34,940 bases of DNA from the NCBI GenBank assembly GCA_001770775.1, contig MESA01000038.1, forward strand, positions 1-34,940, written 5' to 3'. Below are positions 8,275 through 21,217 of this stretch, piece after piece. Source of the DNA: Burkholderiales bacterium RIFCSPHIGHO2_12_FULL_63_20 (GTDB lineage Bacteria > Pseudomonadota > Gammaproteobacteria > Burkholderiales > Burkholderiaceae_C). Position 1 is the stretch's first letter, and the number at the start of each line of letters is the position of its first letter. The translations under genes and the position numbers were made by a program. The notes beneath the pieces were generated by a model. It made no database searches. It saw nothing but the letters and a program-made list of their open reading frames with translations, and was not told the origin of the DNA.

Positions 8275-9246
8275 ATGGCCGTTTTCACCGAAGTCTCCCC
8301 ACAGGAAGCAGCCGGTCTGCTGTCCACCCTGGGTCTGGGCACCTTGCAGTCCCTGCAGGGCTGCGCTTCCGGCATCGAAAACACGAACTACTTTGTCAGC
8401 ACCGACCAAGGTGATTACGTGCTGACGCTGTTCGAGCGCCTGAGCTTTGAACAACTGCCCTTCTATCTGAACCTGATGCACCACTTGGCGCAGCGCGGCA
8501 TCCCCGTGCCGGCGCCGCAGGCCAATGCCCAAGGCGAGATCCTGCACACGCTCAAGGGCAAGCCCGCCGCCGTGGTGACGCGCCTGAAAGGGCGCAATCA
8601 GCTCAGCCCCCAGGTGGCTGACTGCGCCCAGGTGGGCGCGATGCTGGCGCGCATGCACCAAGCCGGCAGCGACTACCCACATCAGCAGCCCAATCTGCGG
8701 GGCCTGTCCTGGTGGACGGAGACCATCCCCGTCGTCCGTCCGCACCTCAACAGCGAGCAGACCGCGCTGATCGAGTCCGAGTTGCAGTTCCAGCAGGAGC
8801 TGGCCCGCACCGAGGCCTACCAGTCGCTGCCGCACGGACCCATCCACGCCGATCTGTTCCGTGACAACGTGATGTTCGATGGGCCCACCCTGTCGGGCTT
8901 CTTCGACTTCTACTTTGCCGGCTGCGACACCTTCGTTTTCGACATCGCCGTGTGTCTGAACGACTGGTGCATCGACCTGACCACGGGCGCCCTGGATGAG
9001 GCGCGTGCGCAGGCCTTTGTGGCCGCCTACGACGCCGAGCGCCGCCTGACCGACGCCGAGCTGGCCTTGCTGCCAGCCCTGTTGCGCGCCGCTGCGCTGC
9101 GCTTTTGGACCTCGCGCCTGTGGGACTTCTACCTGCCGCGTGACGCGGCCATGCTGCAACCGCACGACCCCACCCACTTCGAGCGCGTGCTCACCCTGCG
9201 TCGCCAACAACCCTGGTCCTACAGCCGCCAGGCCCCCACCGCATGA
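8275..9246 (+). CDS. thrB: Homoserine kinase (aminoglycoside-phosphotransferase-fold type)
   Basis: A 323-residue ThrB of the APH/choline-kinase fold, the form found in many beta- and gamma-proteobacteria, not the GHMP-type ThrB of E. coli. It phosphorylates homoserine in threonine synthesis. Visible motifs are the N-lobe GIENTNYFVSTDQGDYVLTL (nucleotide-binding loop), the catalytic loop HADLFRDNVMF (His-x-Asp with Asn five residues on) and the metal-binding Asp in the following GFFDFYFAG. The ATG at 8275 begins MAVFTEVSPQEA, a typical start for this family. The frame is open upstream to 8125, but that part looks non-coding. It overlaps the next gene by ATGA. Confidence 0.93.
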   Translation: MAVFTEVSPQEAAGLLSTLGLGTLQSLQGCASGIENTNYFVSTDQGDYVLTLFERLSFEQLPFYLNLMHHLAQRGIPVPAPQANAQGEILHTLKGKPAAVVTRLKGRNQLSPQVADCAQVGAMLARMHQAGSDYPHQQPNLRGLSWWTETIPVVRPHLNSEQTALIESELQFQQELARTEAYQSLPHGPIHADLFRDNVMFDGPTLSGFFDFYFAGCDTFVFDIAVCLNDWCIDLTTGALDEARAQAFVAAYDAERRLTDAELALLPALLRAAALRFWTSRLWDFYLPRDAAMLQPHDPTHFERVLTLRRQQPWSYSRQAPTA

Positions 9247-10064
9247 AGCTGCGCATCGTCAAAGCCTCACAAGGCTACGTTTGGCTGCGGCAAGGCCTGC
9301 AGGTGAGCCTGCGCCAGCCTTTCCAGTTTGTCGGGCTGCTGGGCCTGTGCGTGTCAGCAGCCCTGTTGCTGATCGGCCTGCCCGTGGTTGGGCCTCTGCT
9401 GGTGGTGGGCTGCATGCCCCTGATGTGGCTGGGTTTCATGCAGGCCACGCGCAAGGTCCTTCAAGGTGAGCGCTTTCACCCAGGCGTGCTGTTCGATGCC
9501 TTCAAAGGGGCAGACAGCCCACGCCGCGTCCTGGCGCAACTGGCGGGCGGCTATGTCATGGCCACGCTGCTGGTCATGCAACTGGCCCAACTGCTGGGCC
9601 CAGGGGCCGACGAGGTCGCGGCCGTGTTCGAGACCGCCGAGAGCGCGGCCGAACTGGTCAACAACCCGCTGATCCAGCAAGACATCCTGTGGCGCGTGCT
9701 GCTGACGCTGCCGATCTCGCTGCTGTTCTGGCACGCCCCGGCGCTGATCCTGTGGGCACGCCTGTCGGTGAGCAAGGCGCTGTTCTTCAGCATCGTGGCG
9801 TGCTGGCGCAACCTGGGCGCCTTTGCCGTGTATGGGCTGTGCTGGTTTGGCGTCGTGCTGGCCCTGGGCCTGTTCGACCGCCTCATCCTCAGCCAGATTC
9901 CCGTGCCCCTGCTGGGCAATGTACTGGCCATTGCCGGAGGCATGTGGGTGGCCTCGGCGTTCTACGCCTCGCTGTACTTCACGGTGGTGGACTGCTTCGA
10001 GTCGCCCGTGTCACCCGACGCGGCAACCCCCACCACCGAGCCCGAGTCGCCACCAGGCGTCTGA
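9243..10064 (+). CDS. BPSS1780-family integral membrane protein
   Basis: A 273-residue polytopic membrane protein resembling the uncharacterised BPSS1780 family of Burkholderiales. It has a basic start (MKLRIVKASQGYVWLRQG), then helices at roughly 25–48, 50–70, 98–118, 150–172, 180–205 and 210–245. The N-terminal FQFVGLLGLCVSAALLLIGL resembles the two-helix start of that family. Its function is unknown. The start codon overlaps the thrB stop in an ATGA, so it is probably translated with thrB, yet nothing in the sequence points to a role in threonine synthesis. The C-terminus is a short Pro/Thr-rich tail. Confidence 0.8.
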   Translation: MKLRIVKASQGYVWLRQGLQVSLRQPFQFVGLLGLCVSAALLLIGLPVVGPLLVVGCMPLMWLGFMQATRKVLQGERFHPGVLFDAFKGADSPRRVLAQLAGGYVMATLLVMQLAQLLGPGADEVAAVFETAESAAELVNNPLIQQDILWRVLLTLPISLLFWHAPALILWARLSVSKALFFSIVACWRNLGAFAVYGLCWFGVVLALGLFDRLILSQIPVPLLGNVLAIAGGMWVASAFYASLYFTVVDCFESPVSPDAATPTTEPESPPGV

Positions 10065-10096
10065 ATCGGCGCCAAGGCTACCCTCCCCGCGACGCT

Positions 10097-11020
10097 TCAG
10101 TCCGTCAGACGCTGCGCGCCCTCCAGCGGGCAGGCGTAGATGGCATTGCGCAAGGCGGCAATCGCCTCATAGCGGGTGAAGCTACGGCGCCAGGCCAGCA
10201 CGACGCGACGCGTGGGGGGCTCGCCCTCAAAAGGCACGTACACCACATGCGGATGCGGCTCAACCGGCACCGACAGGCGCGGCACCACGGTCACGCCCAT
10301 GCCGGCGGCCACCATGTGCTTGATGGTTTCCAGTGAGGAGCCCTCGAAGCTCTTGCGGATGCCCTCGGTGGCACTGGAGAAACGCGCAAACTCCGGGCAG
10401 ACCTCCAGCACATGGTCGCGGAAGCAGTGGCCAGCACCCAGCAACAGCATGGTCTCGCGCTTGAGCTCTTCGGCGCTGATGGATGCGCGCTGCGCCAGCG
10501 GATGGCTGCGCGGCACGGCCACCAGGAAGGGCTCGTCGTAAAGCGGGGCCACGGCCAGGTTGGTGTCGGGGAAAGGCTCGGCCAGGATGGCGCAGTCCAG
10601 CTCGCCGGCGCGCAGCATCTCCAGCAGCTTGGCCGTGAAGTTCTCCTGCAGCATCAGGGGCATCTGCGGCACGCGGCTGATGGCCGAGCGCACCAGCTCG
10701 GGCAGCAGGTAGGGCCCGATGGTGTAGATGACGCCCAGGCGCAGCGGGCCGGCCAGCGGGTCCTTGCCCCGCTTGGCGATTTCCTTGATGGCCTGAGCCT
10801 GCTCCAGCACCGCCTGGGCCTGGCGCACGATCTCTTCGCCCAGCGGGGTGACGGTGATCTCGGCACTGCCGCGCTCGAACAGCTTGACGTCAAGTTCGTC
10901 TTCCAGCTTTTTCACGGCCACCGACAAGGTGGGCTGGGAGACGAAGCAGGCCTCGGCCGCACGCCCGAAATGGCGCTCGCGGGCGACGGCAACGATGTAG
11001 CGAAGTTCGGTCAGGGTCAT
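10097..11020 (-). CDS. oxyR: OxyR, LysR-family peroxide sensor/regulator
   Basis: A 307-residue LysR-type regulator. The N-terminal helix-turn-helix is MTLTELRYIVAVARERHFGR followed by AAEACFVSQPTLSVAVKKLE. The sensor domain contains LLGAGHCFRDHVLEVCPE, which places cysteines at residues 199 and 208, the exact pair that forms the activating disulfide in E. coli OxyR. Thr100 in VIYTIGPYLLP sits in the region of the OxyR active site that binds peroxide. It controls catalase, peroxiredoxin and iron-sequestration genes. It sits directly downstream of recG on the same strand, a recurrent betaproteobacterial neighbourhood. The ATG at 11020 gives the standard OxyR length. Confidence 0.96.
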   Translation of the reverse strand: MTLTELRYIVAVARERHFGRAAEACFVSQPTLSVAVKKLEDELDVKLFERGSAEITVTPLGEEIVRQAQAVLEQAQAIKEIAKRGKDPLAGPLRLGVIYTIGPYLLPELVRSAISRVPQMPLMLQENFTAKLLEMLRAGELDCAILAEPFPDTNLAVAPLYDEPFLVAVPRSHPLAQRASISAEELKRETMLLLGAGHCFRDHVLEVCPEFARFSSATEGIRKSFEGSSLETIKHMVAAGMGVTVVPRLSVPVEPHPHVVYVPFEGEPPTRRVVLAWRRSFTRYEAIAALRNAIYACPLEGAQRLTD

Positions 11021-11072
11021 GGTGGTTACATTGTGGCGCATCCCGCCCGCCACAACCCGGATCAGCGCGGGA

Positions 11073-13262
11073 TCAGGCCTTGAGATACTCGGACTTGTGG
11101 CCCAGCCAACGGCCCACGTGGCGCTGCGCCGCCTGCGGATGCTCACGCAACAACACCTCGGCCACCTGACGGGCCCGTGCCACCAGGGCCTCGTCTTCAT
11201 GCAGGTCCGCGAAACGCAGCAAGGCCGCCCCCGACTGACGCGCGCCCATGAACTCGCCGGGGCCGCGAATCTCCAGGTCACGACGTGCGATCTCGAAGCC
11301 ATCGGTGGTCTCGGCCATGGCCTTGAGGCGCTGCTTGCCCGAGTCCGACAAGGGCGAGGCATACAACAGCACGCAAACGCTGGCCACCGCCCCGCGCCCC
11401 ACCCGCCCGCGCAGTTGGTGCAACTGGCTCAGGCCAAAGCGCTCGGCGTGCTCGATCACCATCAGGCTGGCATTGGGCACGTCCACGCCCACTTCGATCA
11501 CGGTGGTGGCCACCAGCACCGACAGCTCGCCCGAGGAGAACTTCGCCATCACGTCGGCCTTCTCAGCCGTTGGCAAACGCCCATGCAGCAGGCCTACCCC
11601 AAAGCCGGGCAAGGCCTCGCTCAGGTCCTGATGGGTCTGGGTGACGTTGCTCAGGTCCAGCGGCGGGCGCTTGTTGCTGTCGCGGCCGGCCACCTCATCG
11701 GCCGCCTGGTCACTGTCTTCGGTTTCGTCGATCAGCGGGCAGACCCAGTACACCTGGCTGCCCTTGGCCACCTCATCGCGGATGCGCTCGATCACGTCTT
11801 CTCGGCGGCTGTCGGCAAAGACGCGGGTGACGATGGGCGTGCGCCCCGGCGGCAACTCGTCAATGGTGCTGACCTCCAGGTCAGCCAGGTAGGTCATCGC
11901 CAGGGTACGGGGGATGGGCGTGGCGCTCATCATCAGCAGGTGCGGCTCCAGTTCGCGGCTCTGCAGCTTGCTGCGCAACTGCAGGCGCTGGGCCACGCCG
12001 AAGCGGTGCTGCTCGTCGATCAGCGCCAGCCCCAGTCTCGCAAACTCGACCTGATCCTGGATGACCGCGTGGGTGCCCACCACCAACTGCGCCTCGCCCG
12101 ACGCGACGGCGGCGAGCTGTTCACGCTTGACCTTGGCCTTGAGGCTGCCGGTCAGCCAGGCGACTTTGATGCCCAGCGGCGCCAGCCAGTCCACCAGCTT
12201 GCGGAAATGCTGCTCGGCCAGGATCTCGGTGGGAGCCATCAGGGCGCACTGCCAGCCCGCGTCCATGGCCACGGCGGCGGCCAGGGCGGCCACCACCGTC
12301 TTGCCCGAGCCCACATCGCCTTGCAGCAGGCGGTGCATGGGCACGGGGCGGGCCAAGTCGGCGGCAATCTCGGCGCACACCCGCTGCTGCGCGCCCGTCA
12401 GCGCAAAGGGCAGCACGGCCAACAGGCGCTCAGGCAGCCCCTGGGCGTGCGCTTTGAGCACCGGCGCCTTGAGGTGCGCGCGCTCGGCGCGGGCCTGCAT
12501 TTGCGAAACCTGCTGCGCCAGCAACTCCTCGAACTTGAGGCGCTGCCAGGCCGGGTGACTGTGATCTTCCAGCGCCACCAGCGAGGTGTCCGGGCTGGGG
12601 TGGTGCAGGAAATGCAGCGACTCGCGCAGCGTTGGCAGGCGCGGCGGTAGCAAGGTGGGCGGGATCAGTTCGTCCAGCGGCGCCCGCGCCAGGCCGGCAG
12701 CCACCGCCTTGCGCAGATACGCCTGCGGCAGGCCCGCCGTGGTCGGGTAGACCGGCGTGAGGGCCTGGGCCAGGGGGGCGCCTTCCTGAACGATCCGCAC
12801 CTGGGGGTGGACCATTTCCCGGCCGAAAAAGCCGTTGCGCAACTCGCCCCGCACCCGCAAACGCACACCGGCGCCCCAGCTCTTTTGCTGCGAACCGTAA
12901 AAATTCAGGAAGCGCAGCAGCACCTCACCCGAGCCATCGTGCAGGCGCACGATGAGCTGGCGGCGCCCGCGGGCCTCGATGCGGTTGTCGCGCACCACGC
13001 CTTCCACCTGCACAGTTTCGCCATCGCGCGCCTCGCGCAGAAGGGTCAGGCGGGTTTCGTCTTCGTAGCGCAGGGGCAGGTGCAGAGCCAGGTCGATGTC
13101 ACGCGTCAGGCCCAGGCGCTCCATCGCCTTCTGAGGCGGCGAACGCTTGTCGGCGGGCGCAGACTTGCCCGTGCCGCTCTGGCCACGTGCAGAAGATGAA
13201 GAAGATGGGGCTGCCGCCTCTTGCGTCACGCTGTGATCGTCGGATGAATGAGCTGTCACCAT
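11073..13262 (-). CDS. recG: RecG, ATP-dependent branch-migration helicase
   Basis: RecG remodels stalled forks and Holliday junctions. The N-terminal wedge/OB region includes [25 protein letters not shown] and [13 protein letters not shown]. The helicase motor has Walker [15 protein letters not shown], motif Ia [11 protein letters not shown], the DEQH box in [14 protein letters not shown], and motifs III–VI with [29 protein letters not shown] and [10 protein letters not shown] used the ATG at 13262 (729 residues); an in-frame GTG at 13319 would extend it into the queA leader. Even so, about 35 Ser/Ala-rich N-terminal residues precede the conserved fold, compared with 693 residues in E. coli. 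It starts divergently from queA. Confidence 0.96.
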   Translation of the reverse strand: MVTAHSSDDHSVTQEAAAPSSSSSARGQSGTGKSAPADKRSPPQKAMERLGLTRDIDLALHLPLRYEDETRLTLLREARDGETVQVEGVVRDNRIEARGRRQLIVRLHDGSGEVLLRFLNFYGSQQKSWGAGVRLRVRGELRNGFFGREMVHPQVRIVQEGAPLAQALTPVYPTTAGLPQAYLRKAVAAGLARAPLDELIPPTLLPPRLPTLRESLHFLHHPSPDTSLVALEDHSHPAWQRLKFEELLAQQVSQMQARAERAHLKAPVLKAHAQGLPERLLAVLPFALTGAQQRVCAEIAADLARPVPMHRLLQGDVGSGKTVVAALAAAVAMDAGWQCALMAPTEILAEQHFRKLVDWLAPLGIKVAWLTGSLKAKVKREQLAAVASGEAQLVVGTHAVIQDQVEFARLGLALIDEQHRFGVAQRLQLRSKLQSRELEPHLLMMSATPIPRTLAMTYLADLEVSTIDELPPGRTPIVTRVFADSRREDVIERIRDEVAKGSQVYWVCPLIDETEDSDQAADEVAGRDSNKRPPLDLSNVTQTHQDLSEALPGFGVGLLHGRLPTAEKADVMAKFSSGELSVLVATTVIEVGVDVPNASLMVIEHAERFGLSQLHQLRGRVGRGAVASVCVLLYASPLSDSGKQRLKAMAETTDGFEIARRDLEIRGPGEFMGARQSGAALLRFADLHEDEALVARARQVAEVLLREHPQAAQRHVGRWLGHKSEYLKA

Positions 13263-13339
13263 TGTGCCCGCCCCGGCGCGCCATCGCCCCCTTGTCTGGG
13301 CGGGCCAACCGCTCACCACGGCACCCTGGCGGAGGTCAG

Positions 13340-14451
13340 ATGAAGGACAATACCTGGTTTCCTTGGCACGGGACCCGTCCGTCCCTCAATGGCATGACCG
13401 CTTCTGCTTCCGGCTACACCCTCAGTGATTTCGACTTCGAGCTGCCGCCCGAACTGATCGCCCAACACCCCGCTGCCGAGCGCAGCGCCTCACGCCTGCT
13501 CGATGGCCGTGGCCTCACGCCGGTGGACCGCGTGTTCCGCGAGCTGCCCGACCTCCTGCAGGCGGGCGACCTGCTGGTCTTCAACAACACCCGGGTCATC
13601 AAGGCGCGGCTGTACGGCGCCAAGCAGTCCGGCGGCGCGGTCGAAGCCTTGGTCGAGCGCGTGTTGCCCAACCACGAGGTGCTGGCCCACATGCGCGCCA
13701 GCAAATCGCCCAAACCGGGCAGCATCGTGCGCTTTGCCGAGGCCTTTGATGCCGAGGTGCTGGGCCGCAGCGGACCCGACGGCGGGCTGTTTCACCTGAA
13801 ACTATCGGGCGACCCGTTCGAGCTGCTGGAGCGCCACGGACACGTGCCCCTGCCGCCCTACATCACCCACGCCGACGAAGCCGATGACGTGCGCCGCTAC
13901 CAGACGGTGTTCGCCAAGGCCCCGGGCGCCGTGGCCGCGCCGACCGCGGCCCTGCATTTCGACGAGGCGCTGCTGGACGCCCTGCGCGAGCGTGGCATCC
14001 GCACCGCCGAAGTAACGCTGCACGTCGGCGCGGGCACCTTCCAGCCGGTGCGCACCGACAACCTGGCCGAGCACAAGATGCACAGCGAGTGGTTTGAAGT
14101 GCCCGCCGGCACCGTGGCCGCCATCGAAGCCACCAAGGCGGCAGGCGGACGCGTCGTCTCGGTGGGCACCACCACCTTGCGCGCGCTCGAATCGGCTGCG
14201 CTGCACGCCCCCGCCGGGCAGATCCTGCAAGCCGGCAGCCGCGACACCGACATCTTCATCACCCCGGGCTTCCAGTTCAAAGTGGTGGACCTGTTGATCA
14301 CCAACTTCCACTTGCCCAAGAGCACGCTGATGATGCTGGTGAGCGCCCTGGCAGGCTACGCGCACATCCGGTCGCTCTACCAGCACGCCATCGCGCAGGG
14401 CTACCGTTTCTTCAGCTATGGCGACGCCATGCTGATCGAGCGACGCGCGCC

Positions 14452-14455
<4 letters not shown>
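13340..14455 (+). CDS. queA: QueA, S-adenosylmethionine:tRNA ribosyltransferase-isomerase
   Basis: QueA transfers and isomerises the ribosyl group of SAM onto 7-aminomethyl-7-deazaguanine in tRNA to make epoxyqueuosine. Recognisable parts are [56 protein letters not shown] with [10 protein letters not shown], and [20 protein letters not shown]. Two starts are possible. The ATG at 13340 has a strong GGAGG close upstream and gives 371 residues. The ATG at 13394 has no clear ribosome site but gives 353 residues, nearer to the 356 of E. coli. I kept the first because of its ribosome site. The stop overlaps the next start in ATGA. Confidence 0.95.
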
Positions 14456-17975
<3,520 letters not shown>

Positions 17976-17986
17976 ACCGCTGGAAC

Positions 17987-18006
17987 GTCCGGGTTCAGGC
18001 CCGGAC
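17987..18006. terminator. GC-rich hairpin between convergent tgt and CPBP protease genes
   Basis: GTCCGGG (17987–17993) pairs perfectly with CCCGGAC (18000–18006) around a 6-base loop. It begins 12 bases after the tgt stop and ends 5 bases before the stop of the opposing gene, the usual place for a bidirectional terminator. There is no T-run on either side, so intrinsic termination may be weak. Confidence 0.45.
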
Positions 18007-18011
18007 CATGC

Positions 18012-18692
18012 TCACCAGAACTGCCAGTTACCGAACACCACCACCCAGACGCCCAGGACGCCGTTGGTCACAGCATGCGCCAGGATCGGCGCCCACAGCG
18101 TGCGGGTGGTGCGGTACAGCCAGGCGTAAGCCATGCCGGCCACCAGCGCGGCCAGCCACTGGTTGTGCGCCAGCATGAACACCAGCGAGGACAGCAGCAT
18201 CGCCCGCAGCGTCACCGCGCCTGGGTCTTGCGCTTCGAAGTCGGGCTTGTCCACCCAGCGCATCAGGTAGGAGCGCCAGAACAGTTCCTCCATCACCGGC
18301 ACCAGCATGGCCGCGCCGATCCAGCGCACGATCACCAAACCCCACAGCAACTGGCCTTCGTCGTCCACCGGCCGAAAGCTGGCACTGGGCTCGCCCAACA
18401 GCATCCAAGGCTCGGTGAGCCACACCCACAGCACGAACACGACGACACCCACCGCCATCGCCAGCAAGGCGTGCCAAAACGACAAGGCCGAGCCGCGCCC
18501 CAGCTCACCGTAGCGCCGCCAGAAGTACACCAGGCTGCCGCCCACAACCAGCACCGACACGCCGTAGAGCCAGCGCGGATCGAGTGCGCCACCGTCACCC
18601 GCAGGCCAGTTCGCCCGCAAGGCCAGCAAGGCCATGAACAGGGCAAAGGGAATGACGCGCGCCCAGGCGGCGGGAGAAAGCAAGGATTTCAT
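18012..18692 (-). CDS. CPBP-family (CAAX/Abi-type) intramembrane glutamic protease
   Basis: A 226-residue polytopic membrane protein with about six or seven helices. The protease signatures are present: Glu135–Glu136 with Arg140 in VMEELFWRSYLMRW, His176 in FMLAHNQWLAAL, and His206 in APILAHAVTNG. These are the catalytic-site residues of the CPBP/Rce1 superfamily. The opening WARVIPFALFMALLALR resembles the 'CAAX prenyl protease-related' subfamily described from genomes with the PEP-CTERM/exosortase system, and a PEP-CTERM protein is encoded 4 kb away. That subfamily link is inference. The ATG at 18692 is preferred to the TTG one codon earlier. Substrate unknown. Confidence 0.82.
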   Translation of the reverse strand: MKSLLSPAAWARVIPFALFMALLALRANWPAGDGGALDPRWLYGVSVLVVGGSLVYFWRRYGELGRGSALSFWHALLAMAVGVVVFVLWVWLTEPWMLLGEPSASFRPVDDEGQLLWGLVIVRWIGAAMLVPVMEELFWRSYLMRWVDKPDFEAQDPGAVTLRAMLLSSLVFMLAHNQWLAALVAGMAYAWLYRTTRTLWAPILAHAVTNGVLGVWVVVFGNWQFW

Positions 18693-18750
18693 CAAGTCCG
18701 GCGTGCGATGTCAGAGGTTGCCGCGATTCTGCCATTCACCCCGTTCTGTT

Positions 18751-20658
18751 TCAGGGGCTGGGCTCGTCCAACAGGCTCTGCACCCGTACCTGAAGGGCTT
18801 CGGGCGTGACGGCTTCGGGCGGGATGGGCTCGCCCACCACCAGGCCAATGCGGTTGAACAGCCCGCGTCGCAGCGGACGCGCCATCGCTGCGCCCTCGAT
18901 GCGCGAAAAGCTCGAACCCCACAGGTTGTGCAGCGCCGCAGGGATCACCGGAACCGGGTCCGACGCCAGGATCTTCATGATGCCGGCCTTGAATGGCTGC
19001 ATGCGCCCATCCTTGGTGATGGCCCCTTCCGGGAACAGGCACAGCAGGTCGCCATCGCGCAGCACCTGGCGCGCGCGCTCGAAGGCCTGCTCATACGCCT
19101 GTGGGTCTTCCTTTTGCGGCGCAATCGGGATGGCCTTGACCGCGCGGAAGAACCAGCCGATGCCCGGCGTCTTGAAAATCCGGTGGTCCATCAGGAAGAC
19201 CATCGGGCGCGGGCTACACACGCCCAGGATCACGGCATCGATGAAGCTGACATGGTTGCACACCAGGATGGCAGCGCCATCGGTAGGCAAGTGCTCGTCA
19301 CCGCGCACCTTGAGGCGGTACACCACGCGCGTCACCACCAGCATCACCAGGCGCACGATGTACTCGGGCATCAGCCAGAACACATAGCCCACCACCAAGA
19401 TGTTGAGCACGGCCGTGGCGCCGAACACCTGCGGGATGCTGAAGCCCGCACCCAGCATCGCGCCGGCCAGCAGGCTGCTGACGATCATGAACAGCGCGTT
19501 GAGGATGTTGTTGGCGGCGATGATGCGCGCACGGTGGCTGGGCTGAGCCCGCAGCTGGATCAACGCATACATCGGCACGCTGTAGAGGCCCGCGCTGAAG
19601 GCCAGCAGCGCCAGATCGGCCATGACGCGCCAGTGCGCCGGCTGGGCCACAAACTCGCCCACCGACAGCAAGGCCCCGGTGGCTGCGGGCACGGCTTGCG
19701 AAGCCAGGTACAGGTCAAAGGCAAACACCGTCATGCCCAGCGCCCCGATGGGCACCAGGCCGATCTCCACGTGGCGGTGCGAAAAGGTTTCGCACAAGAG
19801 CGAGCCCACGGCGATGCCCACCGAGAACACCACCAGCAGCAGGGAGGCCACCTGCTCATTGCCGCCCAGCACATCGCGGGCGAACGAGGGAAACTGTGCC
19901 AGGAACACCGCCCCGAAGAACCACATCCACGAGATGCCCAACAGCGAGCGGAACACACTCGGGTACTGGCGGGCCAGTTGCAGATTGCGCCAGGTTTCGC
20001 TGAAGGGGTTCCAGTTCAGCTGCAAGCCCGGGTCGGACGCGGGCGAGACCGGAATGCGCGCCGAGGTCAGCCAGCCCAACACGGCCACGCCCAGACAGGC
20101 CATCGCGACCCAATGCGCGCCAGTCTGCGGGATGCTCATCAACAGCCCGCCGCCCACATTGCCCAGCAAGATGGCCACAAAGGTGCCCATCTCGACCAGG
20201 CCATTGCCGCCGGTGAGCTCGCGCTCGCTGAGGTGCTGGGGCAGGTAGGCGTACTTCACCGGCCCGAAAAAGGTGGAGTGCAGACCCATCAGCAACACGC
20301 AGGCCAGCAGCAGCGGCACCAGTTGGAACCAGAAGCCCAGACCGGCCAGGGTCATGATGCCGATCTCCAGCAACTTGACCGCCCGCATGATGCGCGCCTT
20401 GTCGTACTTGTCAGCCCACTGGCCGGCCGTGGCCGACAGCAGCACAAAAGGCAGGATGAACAGCGCCCCGATCACCAGGCCGGCCATCTGCGCCGGCAGC
20501 CAGCTCACCTGCAACTGGTAGGTCACCAGCACGGTCAAGGCAAACTTGAACAGGTTGTCGTTGGCGGCCCCCAGAAACTGGGTGAAAAAGAACGGCGCAA
20601 ACCGCCCCTGCTTCAACAGGGCAAACTGACCGGCGTGGGCCGCAGACACTTCTTTCAC
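18751..20658 (-). CDS. LplT-like MFS transporter fused to PlsC-like acyltransferase
   Basis: A 635-residue two-domain membrane protein. Residues 1 to ~420 form a 12-helix major-facilitator domain resembling the lysophospholipid flippase LplT (FAPFFFTQFLGAANDNLFKF; STFFGPVKYAYLPQHLSERE). Residues ~450–635 form a 1-acylglycerol-phosphate acyltransferase domain with His469 and Asp474 in the NHVSFID motif and FPEG at 542–545. It probably flips lysophospholipid inward and re-acylates it, as LplT and Aas do in E. coli, but the acyl-ACP synthetase domain of Aas is missing. I chose the GTG at 20658, preceded by AAAGAGGA, over the GTG at 20688. The start is only 44 bases from divergent thpR. Confidence 0.88.
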   Translation of the reverse strand: MKEVSAAHAGQFALLKQGRFAPFFFTQFLGAANDNLFKFALTVLVTYQLQVSWLPAQMAGLVIGALFILPFVLLSATAGQWADKYDKARIMRAVKLLEIGIMTLAGLGFWFQLVPLLLACVLLMGLHSTFFGPVKYAYLPQHLSERELTGGNGLVEMGTFVAILLGNVGGGLLMSIPQTGAHWVAMACLGVAVLGWLTSARIPVSPASDPGLQLNWNPFSETWRNLQLARQYPSVFRSLLGISWMWFFGAVFLAQFPSFARDVLGGNEQVASLLLVVFSVGIAVGSLLCETFSHRHVEIGLVPIGALGMTVFAFDLYLASQAVPAATGALLSVGEFVAQPAHWRVMADLALLAFSAGLYSVPMYALIQLRAQPSHRARIIAANNILNALFMIVSSLLAGAMLGAGFSIPQVFGATAVLNILVVGYVFWLMPEYIVRLVMLVVTRVVYRLKVRGDEHLPTDGAAILVCNHVSFIDAVILGVCSPRPMVFLMDHRIFKTPGIGWFFRAVKAIPIAPQKEDPQAYEQAFERARQVLRDGDLLCLFPEGAITKDGRMQPFKAGIMKILASDPVPVIPAALHNLWGSSFSRIEGAAMARPLRRGLFNRIGLVVGEPIPPEAVTPEALQVRVQSLLDEPSP

Positions 20659-20702
20659 AACGACATCCTCTTTATCTGTTTCGGGCACTGTAAAGGCAAG
20701 TC

Positions 20703-21215
20703 ATGAACGCTGAACCCACCTTGCGCCTCTTCCTGGCCCTGTGGCCCGATGACGACACCCGCGCCGCCTTGCTGGCCAGGCAACAAGCGCAGACTTGGCC
20801 CGCCACTGCGCGCCTCACCCGCGGAGATGACCTGCACCTGACGCTGCATTTCCTAGGCCAAGTGCCTCAGACGCTACTGCCTGCGTTGAAGCAGGCCCTG
20901 CCGGCGCCCTGTGCGCCCGTGGCCCTGACCTTGGATCGCGTGGAGGTGTGGCCCAACGGTGTGGCCGTGCTGCTGCCCGACGCCACGCCCCCCGCCCTGC
21001 TGGCGTTGCATCGGCAACTGGGCGACACGCTCACGCAACTGGGACTGCTGCTGGAATCCCGGCCATATCAGCCCCATGTCACGCTGGCGCGCCGCGCACG
21101 GGGCTTGATCCCCCAAGCGGCGCTGCCACTGCGCTGGACGGCGCAGCACTACGTGCTCGTCCACTCCGATCACGGCTACCACCCACTCCAGCACTACGGC
21201 CGACACCAGCGCTGA
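20703..21215 (+). CDS. thpR: ThpR, RNA 2',3'-cyclic phosphodiesterase (2H superfamily)
   Basis: A 170-residue 2H phosphoesterase with the two defining motifs, HLTLHFLG and HVTLARRA, which place two catalytic His-x-Thr pairs about 75 residues apart. The N-terminus LRLFLALWPDDDTRAAL is typical. The family opens 2',3'-cyclic phosphates on RNA and was first studied as a tRNA half ligase. It stands alone on the plus strand between minus-strand genes, with a divergent neighbour 44 bases upstream and a convergent stop codon 2 bases downstream. Confidence 0.9.
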   Translation: MNAEPTLRLFLALWPDDDTRAALLARQQAQTWPATARLTRGDDLHLTLHFLGQVPQTLLPALKQALPAPCAPVALTLDRVEVWPNGVAVLLPDATPPALLALHRQLGDTLTQLGLLLESRPYQPHVTLARRARGLIPQAALPLRWTAQHYVLVHSDHGYHPLQHYGRHQR

Positions 21216-21217
21216 GA

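Noticed and set aside
18790-18835. Local direct repeat (GGCTTCGGGCG) near the end of the LplT–PlsC gene
   Set aside because: It lies within coding sequence for the PPEAVTPEA stretch and is explained by the repeated Pro-Glu-Ala codons.
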